Positions 46,209-58,506 of a DNA stretch of 64,000 bases are shown in pieces (the stretch's first letter is position 1; the number at the start of each line of letters is the position of its first letter). The notes beneath the pieces are model-generated. The model did no database searches. It was not told the DNA's origin and saw only the letters and a program-made list of their open reading frames with translations. Origin of the DNA: Linum tenue (taxonomy: Eukaryota > Streptophyta > Magnoliopsida > Malpighiales > Linaceae). The position numbers and the translations under genes were made by a program. The stretch is from the NCBI GenBank assembly GCA_946122785.1, contig CAMGYJ010000011.1, forward strand, positions 12,834,001-12,898,000, read 5' to 3'.

Positions 46209-46307
46209 CCCACAGAGGAAGAAGGCATTCTGCCGATTCCACACAGCGGTTGTTCTTATCTTCTTGCAAACCCTAGTGTTCTTGGCTGCTAGGTTAAAAC
46301 TTTCACA
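45851..46307 (+). repeat. 5' LTR of the young Copia element
   Basis: 457 bp; 52 bp longer than the 3' LTR because of an expanded (TA)n run at 46142-46203. Confidence 0.95.
46142..46203. repeat. (TA)n microsatellite, about 31 repeats
   Basis: About 62 bases of alternating T and A in the 5' LTR. The same place in the 3' LTR (51162-51172) has only about 5 repeats. Confidence 0.95.
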
Positions 46308-46320
46308 TGGTATCAGAGCC
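46308..46320 (+). promoter_or_regulatory. tRNA-iMet primer-binding site
   Basis: TGGTATCAGAGCC follows the 5' LTR directly. Confidence 0.95.
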
Positions 46321-46414
46321 TGGTTGGCTACTGATTACCTGATTTTGCTTTCGTTACACAAAACCCATTTCTCTTCTTCTCATTTCACCGTCGAAATCCT
46401 GCTGATCTTTCACA

Positions 46415-49400
46415 ATGTCTGGAAAGGAAGACAGCAGCAGCTCAGAACGACCTGAAGGCGAGAGGGAAGTCGTTCCTCCTTCTCGTTATGAAGATCCTTA
46501 CAGTAATCCATTCTACCTGGCACCAAATGACAACTCGTCGCTGCCAGTGATCAGTTTCAAGCTCAACGACAACAACTATCTTCTCTGGAGTGAGTCTATG
46601 GAGGTCGCACTCCGCACCAAGAACAAGCTGGGTTTCGTCCTAGGTTCGATTCAGGTACCAGATATCACTGATCCCTCTTATGGCACTTGGGATAGGGTTA
46701 ATGGCACGGTTGTGTGCTGGATTCGAAACACTGTTGCAGAGGACATTGTTCCTAGTCTCAGGAACATCAAAACAGCTTCTGAGGCTTGGAATTTCCTTAA
46801 GTCCAAGTTCAGTCAAGGCGATTCCGTGAGAATTGCAAATCTGCAGGAGAAGGTTGACCTAACCAAGCAAGGGGATCTGTCTATTAGACAATACTACACT
46901 GATTTGAAGTTGTTGTGGGATGAGAAAGACTGTTATTTACCCATTCCATACTGTGATTGTGCCTCCAGAACTTATGAAACTGTTATGATGTATAAGGATC
47001 GAGAGAAGGTTATCAAGTTTTTACTGGGTCTTAATGAGAAATACCAACAGGTGAAAACCCAGATGTTGATGCTTGATCCCCTTCCAGATCTAGATAGCAT
47101 TTATCGTTCTGTGATTCAACTGGAGAGACAATTGAATGGAGCCAGTGCTAACACTGGGAAGTCTGAGGAAACTATTGCTCTTGCAACTGCCCTAGCTGCT
47201 TCTAGGGTTCCTTACAACTCACCTGCTAAGGATAAAGGGTTGAAGGAAGAACAAACTGGAGGAGGAGGACTTTTTTGCAGATACTGCAAGAAGGATAACC
47301 ATGTTATCCAGGACTGCTAGAAGCTTAAAAGAAAGAACAAAGAAGGAGGAGGAAACCACAGAGGTTTTGCAGGCTCAGTGGATGTTAACCCTGCTGAGAA
47401 GCCACCTTCAGGAGGAGGAAATTTTTCACCCAAGAGTCCAAGCAGCAATCCAGACAGTCCTCAGCATTTTACTGGTTTCACTACAGAAGAACTTTATCGG
47501 CTGAAGGCTTTACTTCAGAGTCCTCAGAATCAATCATCCTCTTCCTCAGTGAACTCTATTACATCTAAGGGGCAAACCATGTCAGGTATTACTATCCTTT
47601 CTACCTATACAGCATCAAAAAGTAAAGATGTATGGGTGCTTGACACTGGTGCTAGTGACCACATAGTGTGTTCTATGCATTTCTTCCTTAGATGTAGAGA
47701 GGTTAAGAATATGTCAGTTACTCTTCCAAATGGCCAACAGGCAAAAGTGACTCACACAGGGATAGTCAAGCTGCCTTGTGATCTGTTTCTCACAAATGTC
47801 CTTTTAGTTCCATCCTTTAGCTATAACCTGATTTCTATCAGTCAGCTAACTAGCAACAGTCCAGTCTCATTACATTTTGAATCCAACTTTTGTTGTGTCC
47901 AGGACCTAATCTCTCGACAGAGGATTGGTTTAATCCACGTAAATAGAGGGCTTTATTTGCTTGGGGAGTCTGTTGCACCTGGAGAGAATCTCAACCCACA
48001 TTTCCTTGGAGTGACCACCAGTGAGAGCTCAAAGTTGTGGCATGCCAGGCTGGGACATCTTTCCTTTCCAAGACTGCAAGAGATTACCAAACAAAGTAGT
48101 GATGTAGTAGCTACAGAAATGAGTGATTGTGAGGTTTGCCACTTAGCTAAACAGAAAAGATTACCTTTTAACAGGAGTATTTCTACTGCAAAGGAACCAT
48201 TTGATTTGGTCCATATTGACATTTGGGGACCAGTTGATGTAGTGTCTTGTGATGGTTTTAAATATTTCCTCACTGTGGTGGATGATTATAGCAGATGTGT
48301 ATGGCTATTTTTGATGAGTTTTAAATCTGAAGCAAGAGGTTTGGTTTAGTCTTTCTGTAGCATGGTAAAAACTCAGTTTGATAAAACTGTGAGGGTGATT
48401 AGGACTGATCAGGGGCAGGAGTTTAACATGCCAGATTTCTATCATGAGCATGGTATCTTACATGAAATGAGCTGTGTCAAGACAGCACAACAGAATGGCA
48501 GAGTAGAACGCAAGCATCAGCATATTTTAAATGTTGCTAGGGCACTCAAGTTTGAATCTGGAGTCCCTACCAGTTTCTGGAGCTAACTGGTCTTGCATTC
48601 TTCATACATAATCAATAGAACTCCTACATCTGTATTAGGAAACAAAACCCCATTTGAATGCCTATATGGGATACCACCTGATTACAGTACCTTGAGAATT
48701 TTTGGTTGTCTTGCCTATGCTACTGTTTTGGATGAACATAAGAAGAAATTTGCAGAAAGGACTAAGAAAGCTGTGTTTGTAGGATACCCTTTTGGGATAA
48801 AGGGATTTAAGTTGTATGATCTGGAGACACGTTCTACCTTTGTCAGTAGAGATGTGCAATTTGTTGAAGATGCATTCCCATTTAAAACACTTGAGAGTAG
48901 GGGTTCTTCTTCACCTTCTTCTTCCACTTCTCTACCTGTTTCTCCCATTCTTCCTCCTGATCATAATCATCATGAAACTACAGACCCATCTTACTTTCCC
49001 ACAGACACAGACTCAACTCCACCTACATCACCTCCTTCTACACCAGTAGCTCAAACTCCTGTTTCACCATTTACACCTTCTTCTTCTGTTCCATCTTCTT
49101 CTTCTTCACATCCTTCTACTTCCAATCAACAGGACTCTTTACCTATTGCACTTAGGAGAGCTCCAAGAGTTTCTAGGCAGCCTGCTTACTTGCAGGATTT
49201 TCACACATCTTTTCTTACCACTGGAACACCTTGATCTTATGATGTCAGGATGTCTTACCCTCTCTCACATTCTCTCAATTACAACACCCTATCTTCTAAC
49301 CACAAACACTATACACTTTCTATTTCACTACACCCTGATCCTCAAACCTACTCTCAATCCATTAAGGAAGATCGTTGGAATAAAGCCATTATAGAAGAGC

Positions 49401-50989
49401 TGGGTGCTTTAGAAGCAAATAACACCTGGACTCCTGTTGATCCTCCTGTAGACCAGAAAATTGTAGGGAACAAATGGGTGTTTAAGACAAAGTTCCTACC
49501 TGATGGGGTGATAGAGAGAAGCAAAGCTCGTTTGGTAGCTAAAGGATACACACAGACCTATAGTGTTGATTTCATTCACACTTTTTCTCCTGTTGCCAAA
49601 CTTAATTCAGTTAAAATGCTTATAGCTGTTGCTGCAATTAAGGGTTGGCACTTACATCAGATGGATGTAAGCAATGCCTTCCTCCATGGTGACTTAGAGG
49701 AGGAGGTTTACATGGAGGTACCAGATGGTTTAAAACATCTAAGTCACCTTGAAGGTAAGGTTTTGAAACTCAACAAGTCTCTTTATGGACTTAAACAGGC
49801 CAGCAAGCAGTGGTGGTTCATCAAACTGTCAGAATATTTGAAGAACATGGGATTTGAGCAATCCCTTGATGATTACTCAGTTTTCAGGACACTTTCAGTT
49901 GTGTTGATTGTGTATGTAGATGACATACTGTTAGCAGGGCCAGTTTTGAGTGAAGTTGAGCATGTAAAGCAAGAATTGAAGAAGGGATTTAAAGTAAAGG
50001 ATCTAGGCAATATGAGATATTTCCTGGGTTTGGAAGTTGCTAGGTCCAGTGAAGGCATTTCTTTGAACCAGAGAAAGTTCTGTTTAGAACTATTGGCAAA
50101 CTCTGATTTTCTGGAGAGCAAACCTGCAAAAACACCCTTAAGCATGAAGACTGTCCATTCAGCAGCAGATGGAGTTCCCTTAGAAGATGGATCACATTAT
50201 AGGCATCTGTTAGGACAGCTTCAGTACCTTACTACAACAAGACCAGACATCACATTTCCAGTCCAACAGCTCTGCCAATTTCAGGACAAACCTACAACTA
50301 CTCACATGAAGGCTCTACACAGGATTCTAAGGTATTTGAAAGGTTGTCCAAGTCAGGGTTTGTGGTTTTCATCCTCATCTACTCTTGAATTGAGGGGATA
50401 TTGTGATTCTGATTGGGCCACTTGCCCTGACACTAGGAAGTCAGTAACTGGGTACTGCACTTTGCTAGGAGATTCTTTAGTTTCGTGGAAAAGCAAGAAA
50501 CAGAACACTGTTTCGAGATCCTCCTCAGAGGCAGAGTACAGAGCTTTAGCTCAGCTCTCATGTGAGATTCAATGGCTGAAATCACTTCTGAAGTTTTATG
50601 GAATTGAGCATCAGCAGCCAGTCAAGGTGTTTTGCGACTACCAATCTGCTATACATATAGCAGAAAACCCAGTTTTCCATGAATAAACAAAGCACATAGA
50701 GGTTGATTGCCATGTTATTCGTGAGAGACTGATTTCAGGTTTACTTACACTTCATCACATTCGAACAGAAGAGCAGTTAGCAGACTTGTTCACTAAGGGC
50801 CTCTCTGTTGACAGATTTCAGTATCTACTGTCCAAGCTTGCAGTGCATGTGCTTGCAAGCTTGAGGGAGGTTGTGAACGAGGATTACCATGATCACCAAC
50901 TGCTGCAGGTCTTCAGAGATGCTGCAGAAGGAAGAACAGATGAAACCGAGCAGAGCTTCCTTTCACTCTGCTCAGTACACAGATGGTGA
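46415..50989 (+). pseudogene. Copia Gag-Pol polyprotein with five in-frame stops
   Basis: One reading frame spans the whole region and is broken only by stops at 47318 (TAG), 48347 (TAG), 48584 (TAA), 49232 (TGA) and 50684 (TAA). No frameshift is seen. In order it has gag, a CCHC knuckle (CRYCKKDNHVIQDC, about 47276-47317), protease (WVLDTGASDH), the GAG-pre-integrase block (KLWHARLGHL), integrase (DIWGPVDVVSCDGFKYFLTV), reverse transcriptase (MDVSNAFLHGDL, YVDDILLAG) and RNase H (SSSEAEYRALAQ). The frame runs into the 3' LTR. The element encodes everything for its own copying, but this copy could not make it. Confidence 0.92.
50863..50871 (+). promoter_or_regulatory. polypurine tract
   Basis: GAGGGAGGT directly upstream of the 3' LTR, the expected plus-strand priming site. 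Confidence 0.8.
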
Positions 50990-51276
50990 CCTTGAAGCGG
51001 CGTCGTTTTGCTTAAGTGGTAGACACTCCACAAAGCAGAACGACGCAGTATTGGGAGATTGTAATTAGTTAGCGTTTAAACTTAGCTTTAGCCACTTGGC
51101 ACTTTTCTGTTGGTTAGTTTAATTAAACGTTTCTCTTCACCGTTAATGTACAGTGACCAGTGATATATATATGAAATCCCACAGAGGAAGAAGGCATTCT
51201 GTCGATTCCACACAGCGGCTGTTCTTATCTTCTTGCAAACCCTAGTGTTCTTGGCTGCTAGGTTAAAACTTTCACA
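50872..51276 (+). repeat. 3' LTR of the young Copia element
   Basis: 405 bp, direct repeat of 45851-46307 with a short (TA)n run. Confidence 0.95.
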
Positions 51277-51790
51277 CCGTCGACGCCTTGCAAGTCAACG
51301 GTAGGGATTACTGGTAGCTCCGACTCGGTGTGCCCTGGAGTTGATTGGATGGAAGCTGTGTTGGGCTGTGAGTGGAGGAAGATCGACGGGATTCTTGCGA
51401 TTCCAGCGTCTACTAGACCCTTTACGCCGGCTTTTGTCTCGTCGAAGCCCTTCAGTGCAGTTTCTCGATCGAAATCGGAGCTCTCTGGTTCAGTTTTGGT
51501 TACCATATTCGGCGTCGGAGTAAAGGAGCCACACAGTAATTGCAGTGCTCAACATATAGTGCATAAATGCATCTATGACCTTCATTCAGAAAATTCATAA
51601 TTAAGGAGGGTGAAAAATTAAATACATTTTTATTTTTCTTTGTTTTCTTAATTGTATTTTCTTCGTCTTAATTTGAATTTCAATTTTTTTGTACAGATAG
51701 AACGAGTTCGTTGTGCTCTACAAAATGAGATCAATTTTCAATACTTCTTTAGAAAAATAAAATTTCTTGCATCTCGTTACCAACTGCATA

Positions 51791-52261
51791 TAGGGATGGC
51801 AATTTCGACCTGATCCGTTTTACACGACCTGTTTGGCCTGTTTTGGGGCGGGTCCAACCCGCATGTAGGCGGGGCGGGCATGGGTACTCTCATTGACCCG
51901 ACCTACCCTGACCCACCCCATTCTCGACTCGTTCTTGTCTAAATTACATGTAATCTTAGTCAAATTACTTAGGATTTTTCTTTTATTACATCATAATTTA
52001 GCTATAATAAAGTTGTAAATTAGTGAAAACCTCAATCTCTCTAATAATTTAACTACATTTATCATAATATTGTTTGTTTTCTTGGTCTTATAATAAAAAT
52101 AGCAAATTTTTCTAATATTTTTCATATAAATTGCATACCCATTGGGTCGACCTGCTCCGACCTGCGATCCGTGATAAATTATCCAACCTGGACCCGATCA
52201 GCCACGGGGCGGGTATGGGTACCAAGAAACCCTCCCCAAACCTGCCCCATTGCCATTCCTA
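51791..52261. mobile_element. hAT-type non-autonomous element, 471 bp
   Basis: The ends TAGGGATGGCAAT and, inverted, TAGGAATGGCAAT are flanked by the perfect 8-bp duplication ACTGCATA (51783-51790, 52262-52269). GC-rich subterminal parts with GGGCGGG and CCTGACCC motifs enclose an AT-rich core. No coding frame. Confidence 0.92.
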
Positions 52262-52269
52262 ACTGCATA

Positions 52270-55134
52270 CCATATGGTATTTTCTTCATTTTTAAATTGT
52301 TTTTTAAAATTGTTGCACAGAAGAAACGAGTTCATCATGATATATTGGATCTACAAATTTCTGGGTGAACAAAATATATGACCAAAAAATACCACACAAT
52401 ACCATACAATACCACCTTGGTACGGGGTGATATCTTGTGGTACACAATGTTGAAAATAGTAAATGACAGTTAGTATACTTCTACTATCATGTATTCAACC
52501 ACCCTACTGTCTTGGTTTGTTCATACCACCATGGTACGCTTTTCATATCATAGGTTTGTTCTTATTTCAATACGAGTCAATACATATAGTATAGACTTGT
52601 AAAAAATGGCTCAATTTGTTTTCTTTCAAAAATATATCAAAGTGGATATCATTTTGAAGAGCACAATTAATCTGATCTAACTGTGCAAAAAAATTAAATT
52701 TCAACTTAAAACGAGTGAGAAATCGTCCGTTAAAAATTAAGAGATGAAAATTAAAAACTTTTAAGAAGAGAGAATGGATGCTGATGTGGCGAATTTTGAT
52801 TGCGTTATGTTATTGACTAGATTCGCTCCCTAGTTACAGTTCAATTATGTAGGTTTTTGGAGCGTGACAAACAAAACTTTGATGTAACTGTAGATAACCT
52901 GTTTTATTCAATTTGTTTGATTTGTTTTTAATGAAGCAGATATAGGTACTTCCTTCGATTTGACATGTTCCATTTTGATTTGTTTTGTGTAAATTACATA
53001 TAATTTTAGATAAATTATTCAATATTTTACTTTTATTATTTTACATTTTAGCTATAATAAAATTGTCAATATGTGAGAATCTCAATTACTCAAATAATTT
53101 AACTACATTTATTATATTTTAGTTTGTTTTTAAGTTTATAATTTAAAATAATAATTTCTGTCATAAATCAACGGGTTCAATAACTCGAGTTGTTGAGAGA
53201 GGTAAATATATGATACTTAATCATTTTCTTACAAAGTTCCTCAAAAGAAAGCCAACTCATAGGTTTGAAGTTTGCACAAGCCTCCTCATACAATATGTTT
53301 TAAGTCAGCGATCATTTCAAACTACAACACGTGACCTCAATAACAAACCAACTCTAATATAATGTAATAGACCAATTAGTCACAATAACTCAAATTGTTG
53401 AGATATCCATATATAATACTTATCCACTTTATTACATTTAAGATATCTACAAATATATTATAGCAGAGTTGTGTGCAGTTTTTCAGCATTTCAAATTTGC
53501 TGCAACGAGAGCAAAAGTAGGAAGGGCAATTGTGTCTTCACAATCATTATTTATTTTTACATCAATCTCAGAATTTGAACCATGATCTTTCCAAGCAAAG
53601 ACAACAACCATTACCAATTGTACTAAAGAAATGTTTGATATCTTTTTAAATACTAAAATCTAAAAACCATATGACTTTTCCAATACATTAGCTAGCCCAC
53701 TAACTCACCTGTAAGTACTTTCTTTGTTATTTGTTATTTGAATTTTCATATTTTGATTATTTTAATTTGAGTTTAATAAAAATTTAATTTATGTCTATCT
53801 TATAAATGGAGGATAATTTTAAAATTACAACCCAAATATTATTGATTCAAATATTGCGCATTGAATTGAAGTATTGAATGTGCAGATGTGATGTATAATT
53901 CTTAACATGGTATTAATTTTTAGAACTATAAAAAGCAACGATATTGTTATTCAAACTGTAAGTGACAAGTTCTTTGAAATTTTTAGTTTGGTTAACCGTT
54001 AAATCCTAAAACTCTTGATAGTATGGCATTATTGGACAAATAGTGAGATTAAAAGAACACAATTTCTGAATACCAATTTTCTATACGATTTCAATTATTT
54101 AAATCTTTTATTAATTGACCTTATGTATATCATTCATAGTTACTTAGTTTAATATGAAATAACCGTAATACAAGACAAATCATGAAAGTCGGGCTGGAGT
54201 TTTCATTCACGCATTGATGTGGTCATGTGCATTAACAAGTTAGATACCACGAGATAGATTTAATTTTTTTGTTGAGTGAATAAAATTGTCCTTCAACTAA
54301 TTTAGAGTATGTTGATTGATAAATAATTTTTCATTACATAGAGTATGGAAGAAAAATATTATTTTCTTACTAATTTTGTTATTGTATTGTGCAGAATAAT
54401 TTAAGGTTTAGATGTTGCTATTTATGTATTGTTTCTTAAGCAAAAGAAATAAATATTGACTAAAGATTATGACTTATGATCACGAGTTTCCTATTTATGC
54501 TACGTTTTTTCAAACAAACTCTTTTTCAGTTATGTCAATTTTCTTTTCCACCATAGGCAACTAAGTGACTACATCATTAAACAGACAAGTTGTGAATGGT
54601 TATTCATGAGTGTTATATACAATCAAGATTGTTACACCTCTACCGGACAGCTGGTTGTACTAGGTGCGACCAAAGTCGTGCTCCGAAACGGGCTCTACAA
54701 AACCAAGGGTCTGATCGTTACAGAGGAAGAAGAAGAGAGAGGCAAGGGATGGTGGGTGGATCTTGAGATAGGTATTTTTTTATGGAATTTGAGTTTTTAA
54801 TAGATATAAGTTAGAACATTTCATTTCACTCACTAAATTTCTATTTATATATTAATATATTTAGAAAATGTATAAAACGGCTTCAAACCATTTGCTTGAT
54901 CGGCTCAACATCATAAATCAGTTTCACAACTTTGGTTATAACCATTAAAATTATAATGTTTATTATAGATGAACAGTTATAAGAATTTTAAAAATGAAAA
55001 ATAATTTCGATGTCACATTAATATCATACGAAATTCAACATTTAAAATAATTTAAAAAATTTAAATACGCATAAAAATACATTATAATCAAATGACATTC
55101 CCACCAAGGTCGACTAATTTTATTTATAAATTAC
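52270..55134. other. AT-rich intergenic stretch with a hAT remnant
   Basis: 52980-53160 is a degenerate copy of the AT-rich core of the hAT element at 51940-52110 (AATTACAT.TAAT, TTTAGCTATAATAAA, TAATTTAACTACATTTAT). A small GC-richer island at 54630-54770 has a CCTCTACCGGACAGCTGG motif; its short frame has no recognisable domain. Otherwise nothing is seen. Confidence 0.55.
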
Positions 55135-55142
55135 ATCATATC

Positions 55143-58100
55143 TAGGGCTGTCGGTTCGGTTCGGTTCGGGTAACCGAACCCGAAACCCGTGGAAACCGAA
55201 AAACCGAACCCGCTCCCCTCACAAACCGAACCCGAACCCGAGATGCTCCTATGTGGGTTTCGGGTACTGAAACCCGAAATGGATGTTTGTGGGTTTGGTT
55301 CGGTTCGGGTGAAACCGAAACCGAACCGGCCTGAGTTTTTTTTTTATATAGTTTTGTGATTTGAATTTTACATTGTACAAAATCATTATATTCTTATTAT
55401 TTGTACATTCTTATTTTACCATTATGTTTAATTTTATGGGACATGGACAGTATAAAACTAATATTTACATATTAGTTTATTATTAAAATATTATTTAATT
55501 ATTAAAATATTTAATTTTATGTATTCTATAACTATAGACATACTATTAACTATTAAAGAGTATTAGTAGTTTAGAGACAAAGTAAAATACTTAAACATAT
55601 TTTATACGTAACTTAATCATATCTTATTTAATTGTGGATTTTTTTATAATTAAATATTTTAGTAATACCATAGGTCCAAAATTGAAGGTATTTCAACTAT
55701 CATATGCAAAAAAATGTTTGGTGTTTGGCGCAAAATTATAAATAATTTTGTTCAAAATAAAATACGACAATCATAGATGAGATTATCTTCAACTCGTAAT
55801 TAAACACATTAGTTTTACAATTCTCAAATGATAACATCCAAGTAAAATAAAAATTCATCCACCATACAAGATAAATACTACTACCATTATCACTCCTCAT
55901 CAGGCTCTACATCTACATAAGTCTCATCATTCTCATCGGAATTGTTGTCGACATAGTCTTCTTCCACTTGTGACATAGTAGGACTCAAGACCAAAACATG
56001 GGTAGCAGGAGAGCTTCCACTGGGTCCTGCACGAGAGCTTCCACTAGGTCCTACAGGTGCACTTGCACTCCGAGCTTGAAAAGCTACATATACTGGATAA
56101 CATAAACAATAACAAATTGTTAGAATATGACTTGATCAAGATAACAAATATAAGAATAAAGAGAAAGATTAAAACCTTACCATTTTGAAATACCACTTCA
56201 TCATCACCCTCATCTTCTCCATCAGCCACCAACTCGGAGTCTGAAGATCTTATCCAGTCTTCACAACAAATCAACGCCTCCACAACTTCAGGGGATAAGG
56301 AGGTCCTAAACGAATCTAAAACTCGACCTCCTGTGCTGAATGCCGACTCAGAAGCAACAGTGGAAATAGGAACAGCAAGAATATCCCTAGCCATCTCGGA
56401 AATAGTAGGATATTTCATCACTTCCCCTGTCAATGCTGGTACTCTTAGAGCGTCCTCCACGTCTAGGACGAGAAGCCGATGGTGCCTCACTTCCCCTGTC
56501 AAAATGAAAAGTTGAGTTGAGTTAAAACCTTTACAGTGAAGTGTGAACCACTTAAACACCATAACAGTGTTAATGTATTAGCAATTACATTAGCCATTCA
56601 TAAGATATCCAGTCAACAAAACAATAAAGCACCAAGTATTATTGATATCTTTCCAAAACAATGAAAAGAGAAACAGAAAGGCATTAGGGAGATGAGCATC
56701 CTAATTATTAACCTACGCTACAAATTTACAAAACTTCCCAAAAAATTTCATGAACTTTCCAACCAAAGGCCAATAAACATCTAAAGCCACTAAACAGCAT
56801 GGAATTCGTCCACTGCAACCCCAATTCACAGAAAAAAGGCCTCCTCCTAATTAATCCTAGCTACTCCATGCAACGTCCAACACTAACACTATTATTTCAA
56901 ATCTAAAATCTCAAAACAAAAGAGCTAGCTAGCTAAGCTAGGTTCGTTCGATCTGCACTAAGCTAGCTTAGCTAGTACAAAGACGAGACAACCACGGCAT
57001 ATACTGTTGACATATTTATCCTGCTGCAATTTCCCCCAACTTATCTTCAATGACTACTCGTGAAGCCCATTACTCCCTGTCTTCTCTTTACCCTGTAAGG
57101 TGAAAATTAACCTGAACTTTTTACTGTAGGATGGATGGATCGATATTGATTCCTCATGACTAGACTAGATTTCACAGAAGTTGTGAACTATTAGTTGCTC
57201 TACCCTACAGACTGGGAGTGGGAAGGAAACTCGATCTAAAATGGCGACAAAGCAAGCATTTGATCTTTGTGGCAGCAGTAAAACAAACCCATTTAAGCAT
57301 TGTGTTCCAAGAAGTCTCTGGAGTCTGGCAGACCCAGCTCACAGTCCCACAAGCCATCACAGCTGGGAAGATTGGACAACAAAATATTCAAGCAAGAATC
57401 ATGTCATGAACAAACAGAAACCCAAGTGCAGAAACGAGGTAACAAGCAACTTAATCGGATGAACTGGAAGGTTTGGGCTCAGAAACTGCTGAAGCGAGAA
57501 ATTACAGCAAAAGGCGAGGAGCAGCAGGCCAGCAGCAGACAAGTGGGATGCCAATCAAAATCAAAATTCAGGAAAGGTAAAAGGAGCTTACTGGGATTCC
57601 ATCTCTGTTTTGTACGGTGATTTAGGATGTGACCAAAGGCAGAAGCTTCGAACCCAGAGGAGTTGCTACTTGCTCGTGAAATCGCCAATCTCCACTTCTG
57701 CACCCTGTCGTCTGCTTCTGGCTCTTCGTCGTCGATGGGTGGATTAGCGACGAGGAACACTGAATCTTTGCGTTACCCAGATGCGGCCGAGCGACGATGA
57801 TGGCAGCGAGGAGGCTCTGTTGATGGTGGTGAAGCGGATTCCTCCCTGTCAAAGGCTGGAACCCTCCAACATAGTGCAAGGAAGTTGATGGTGGCGGCCG
57901 GCGACAGATTTGATGGCAGTCGGAGGTCCTCACGAGGCCTCTGGCGGCGAGGACGATGATGGCGGCGAGGAGGGCAGGAGGCTGTTTCGTCTCGCTCAGC
58001 GGCCAGCGCTCTGTTTCGTTTAGGTTTTCCAAGACCAAAATCGAAGAGACGGCACGAACACGAAGTGAAGGCCGCTAGGGTAGGGATGTTTCTTGTCAAA

Positions 58101-58281
58101 ACGACAGCGTGACTGATGCAGTGTTTCCGGGTTTGCGGGTATTTCCGGTTTTGCGGGTTTTGGTAAACCGAAACCGCTACAGTGTGTTTCGGGTTGAACC
58201 CGAAAAAACCGAAACCAATACTGTGCATATCGGTTCGGGTTCGGGTTAATCCGAAAACCCGAAACCGAATTGACAGGCCTA
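55143..58281 (-). mobile_element. hAT element, internally deleted, 3.1 kb
   Basis: The ends TAGGGCTGTC and, inverted, TAGGCCTGTC are flanked by the perfect 8-bp duplication ATCATATC (55135-55142, 58282-58289). Both subterminal zones are full of GGTTCGGTTCGGG-type repeats. The C-terminal exons of a hAT transposase remain (55891-56500); the remainder of the gene is missing. The right half (56600-58080) holds no supported gene and a GC-rich block near 57870-58060. Confidence 0.92.
55891..56500 (-). pseudogene. hAT transposase C-terminus (dimerisation domain)
   Basis: A minus-strand exon ending about 56185 encodes the hATC dimerisation block: MKYPTISEMARDILAVPIST, then ASESAFSTGGRVLDSFRTSL and ALICCEDWIRS. 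After a short GT-AG intron, a last exon (about 56085-55891) adds a Ser/Pro-rich stretch and a strongly acidic end. The BED finger and catalytic core are absent. Confidence 0.8.
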
Positions 58282-58506
58282 ATCATATCTCGACTAGCAC
58301 CTAAAATAGATGACGAATATGAGTACAGAGATGTAATTCAATATTACGTCATGCGTCAACAGCAGGATGCGTGTCCCTCCAAAATACAACACAAAACAAA
58401 AGTCACAATCTCAAACCCACAAACTTAAACCATTTTTAACCCAAGAAACAAAAGCCCAATACTTATTGAGCCAGCCGCAAACGTCCAGTATGATTTCGGC
58501 CGACAG

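Larger units (their letters stand above)
45851..51276 (+). mobile_element. young full-length Ty1/Copia retrotransposon
   Basis: The LTRs are 45851-46307 and 50872-51276, flanked by the exact 5-bp duplication CCGTC (45846-45850, 51277-51281). The LTR reads TGTGAAC..TTTCACA. Apart from a (TA)n length change I count about six substitutions between the LTRs over some 400 bp, so the insertion is recent. Priming site and polypurine tract are in place. It lies opposite to the host oxygenase gene. Confidence 0.95.
44675..51506 (-). pseudogene. 2OG-Fe(II) oxygenase (ACC-oxidase homolog), exon 1 split by a Copia element
   Basis: Coding pieces are 51506-51277 and 45845-45537 (exon 1), 45423-45102 (exon 2) and 44998-44675 (exon 3). 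Without the retrotransposon and one copy of its CCGTC duplication the frame is open for 394 residues and splice phases agree. Features include the N-terminal DIOX_N block [12 protein letters not shown], the iron ligands HxD in [18 protein letters not shown] and the distal His in SSQHRVL, and the 2OG-binding Arg in GPRVSVACF. Relatives (ACC oxidase homolog 1 type) oxidise small metabolites; the substrate is unknown. The insertion lies near codon 77, so this allele should be null. Confidence 0.88.

Noticed and set aside
46132..46455. A 107-codon ORF at the start of the young Copia element
   Set aside because: It begins in the (TA)n microsatellite and crosses the primer-binding site; the real gag starts at 46415.
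57218..58286. Several ORFs in the right half of the hAT element
   Set aside because: No shared domain, conflicting frames on both strands, and partly made of subterminal repeats.
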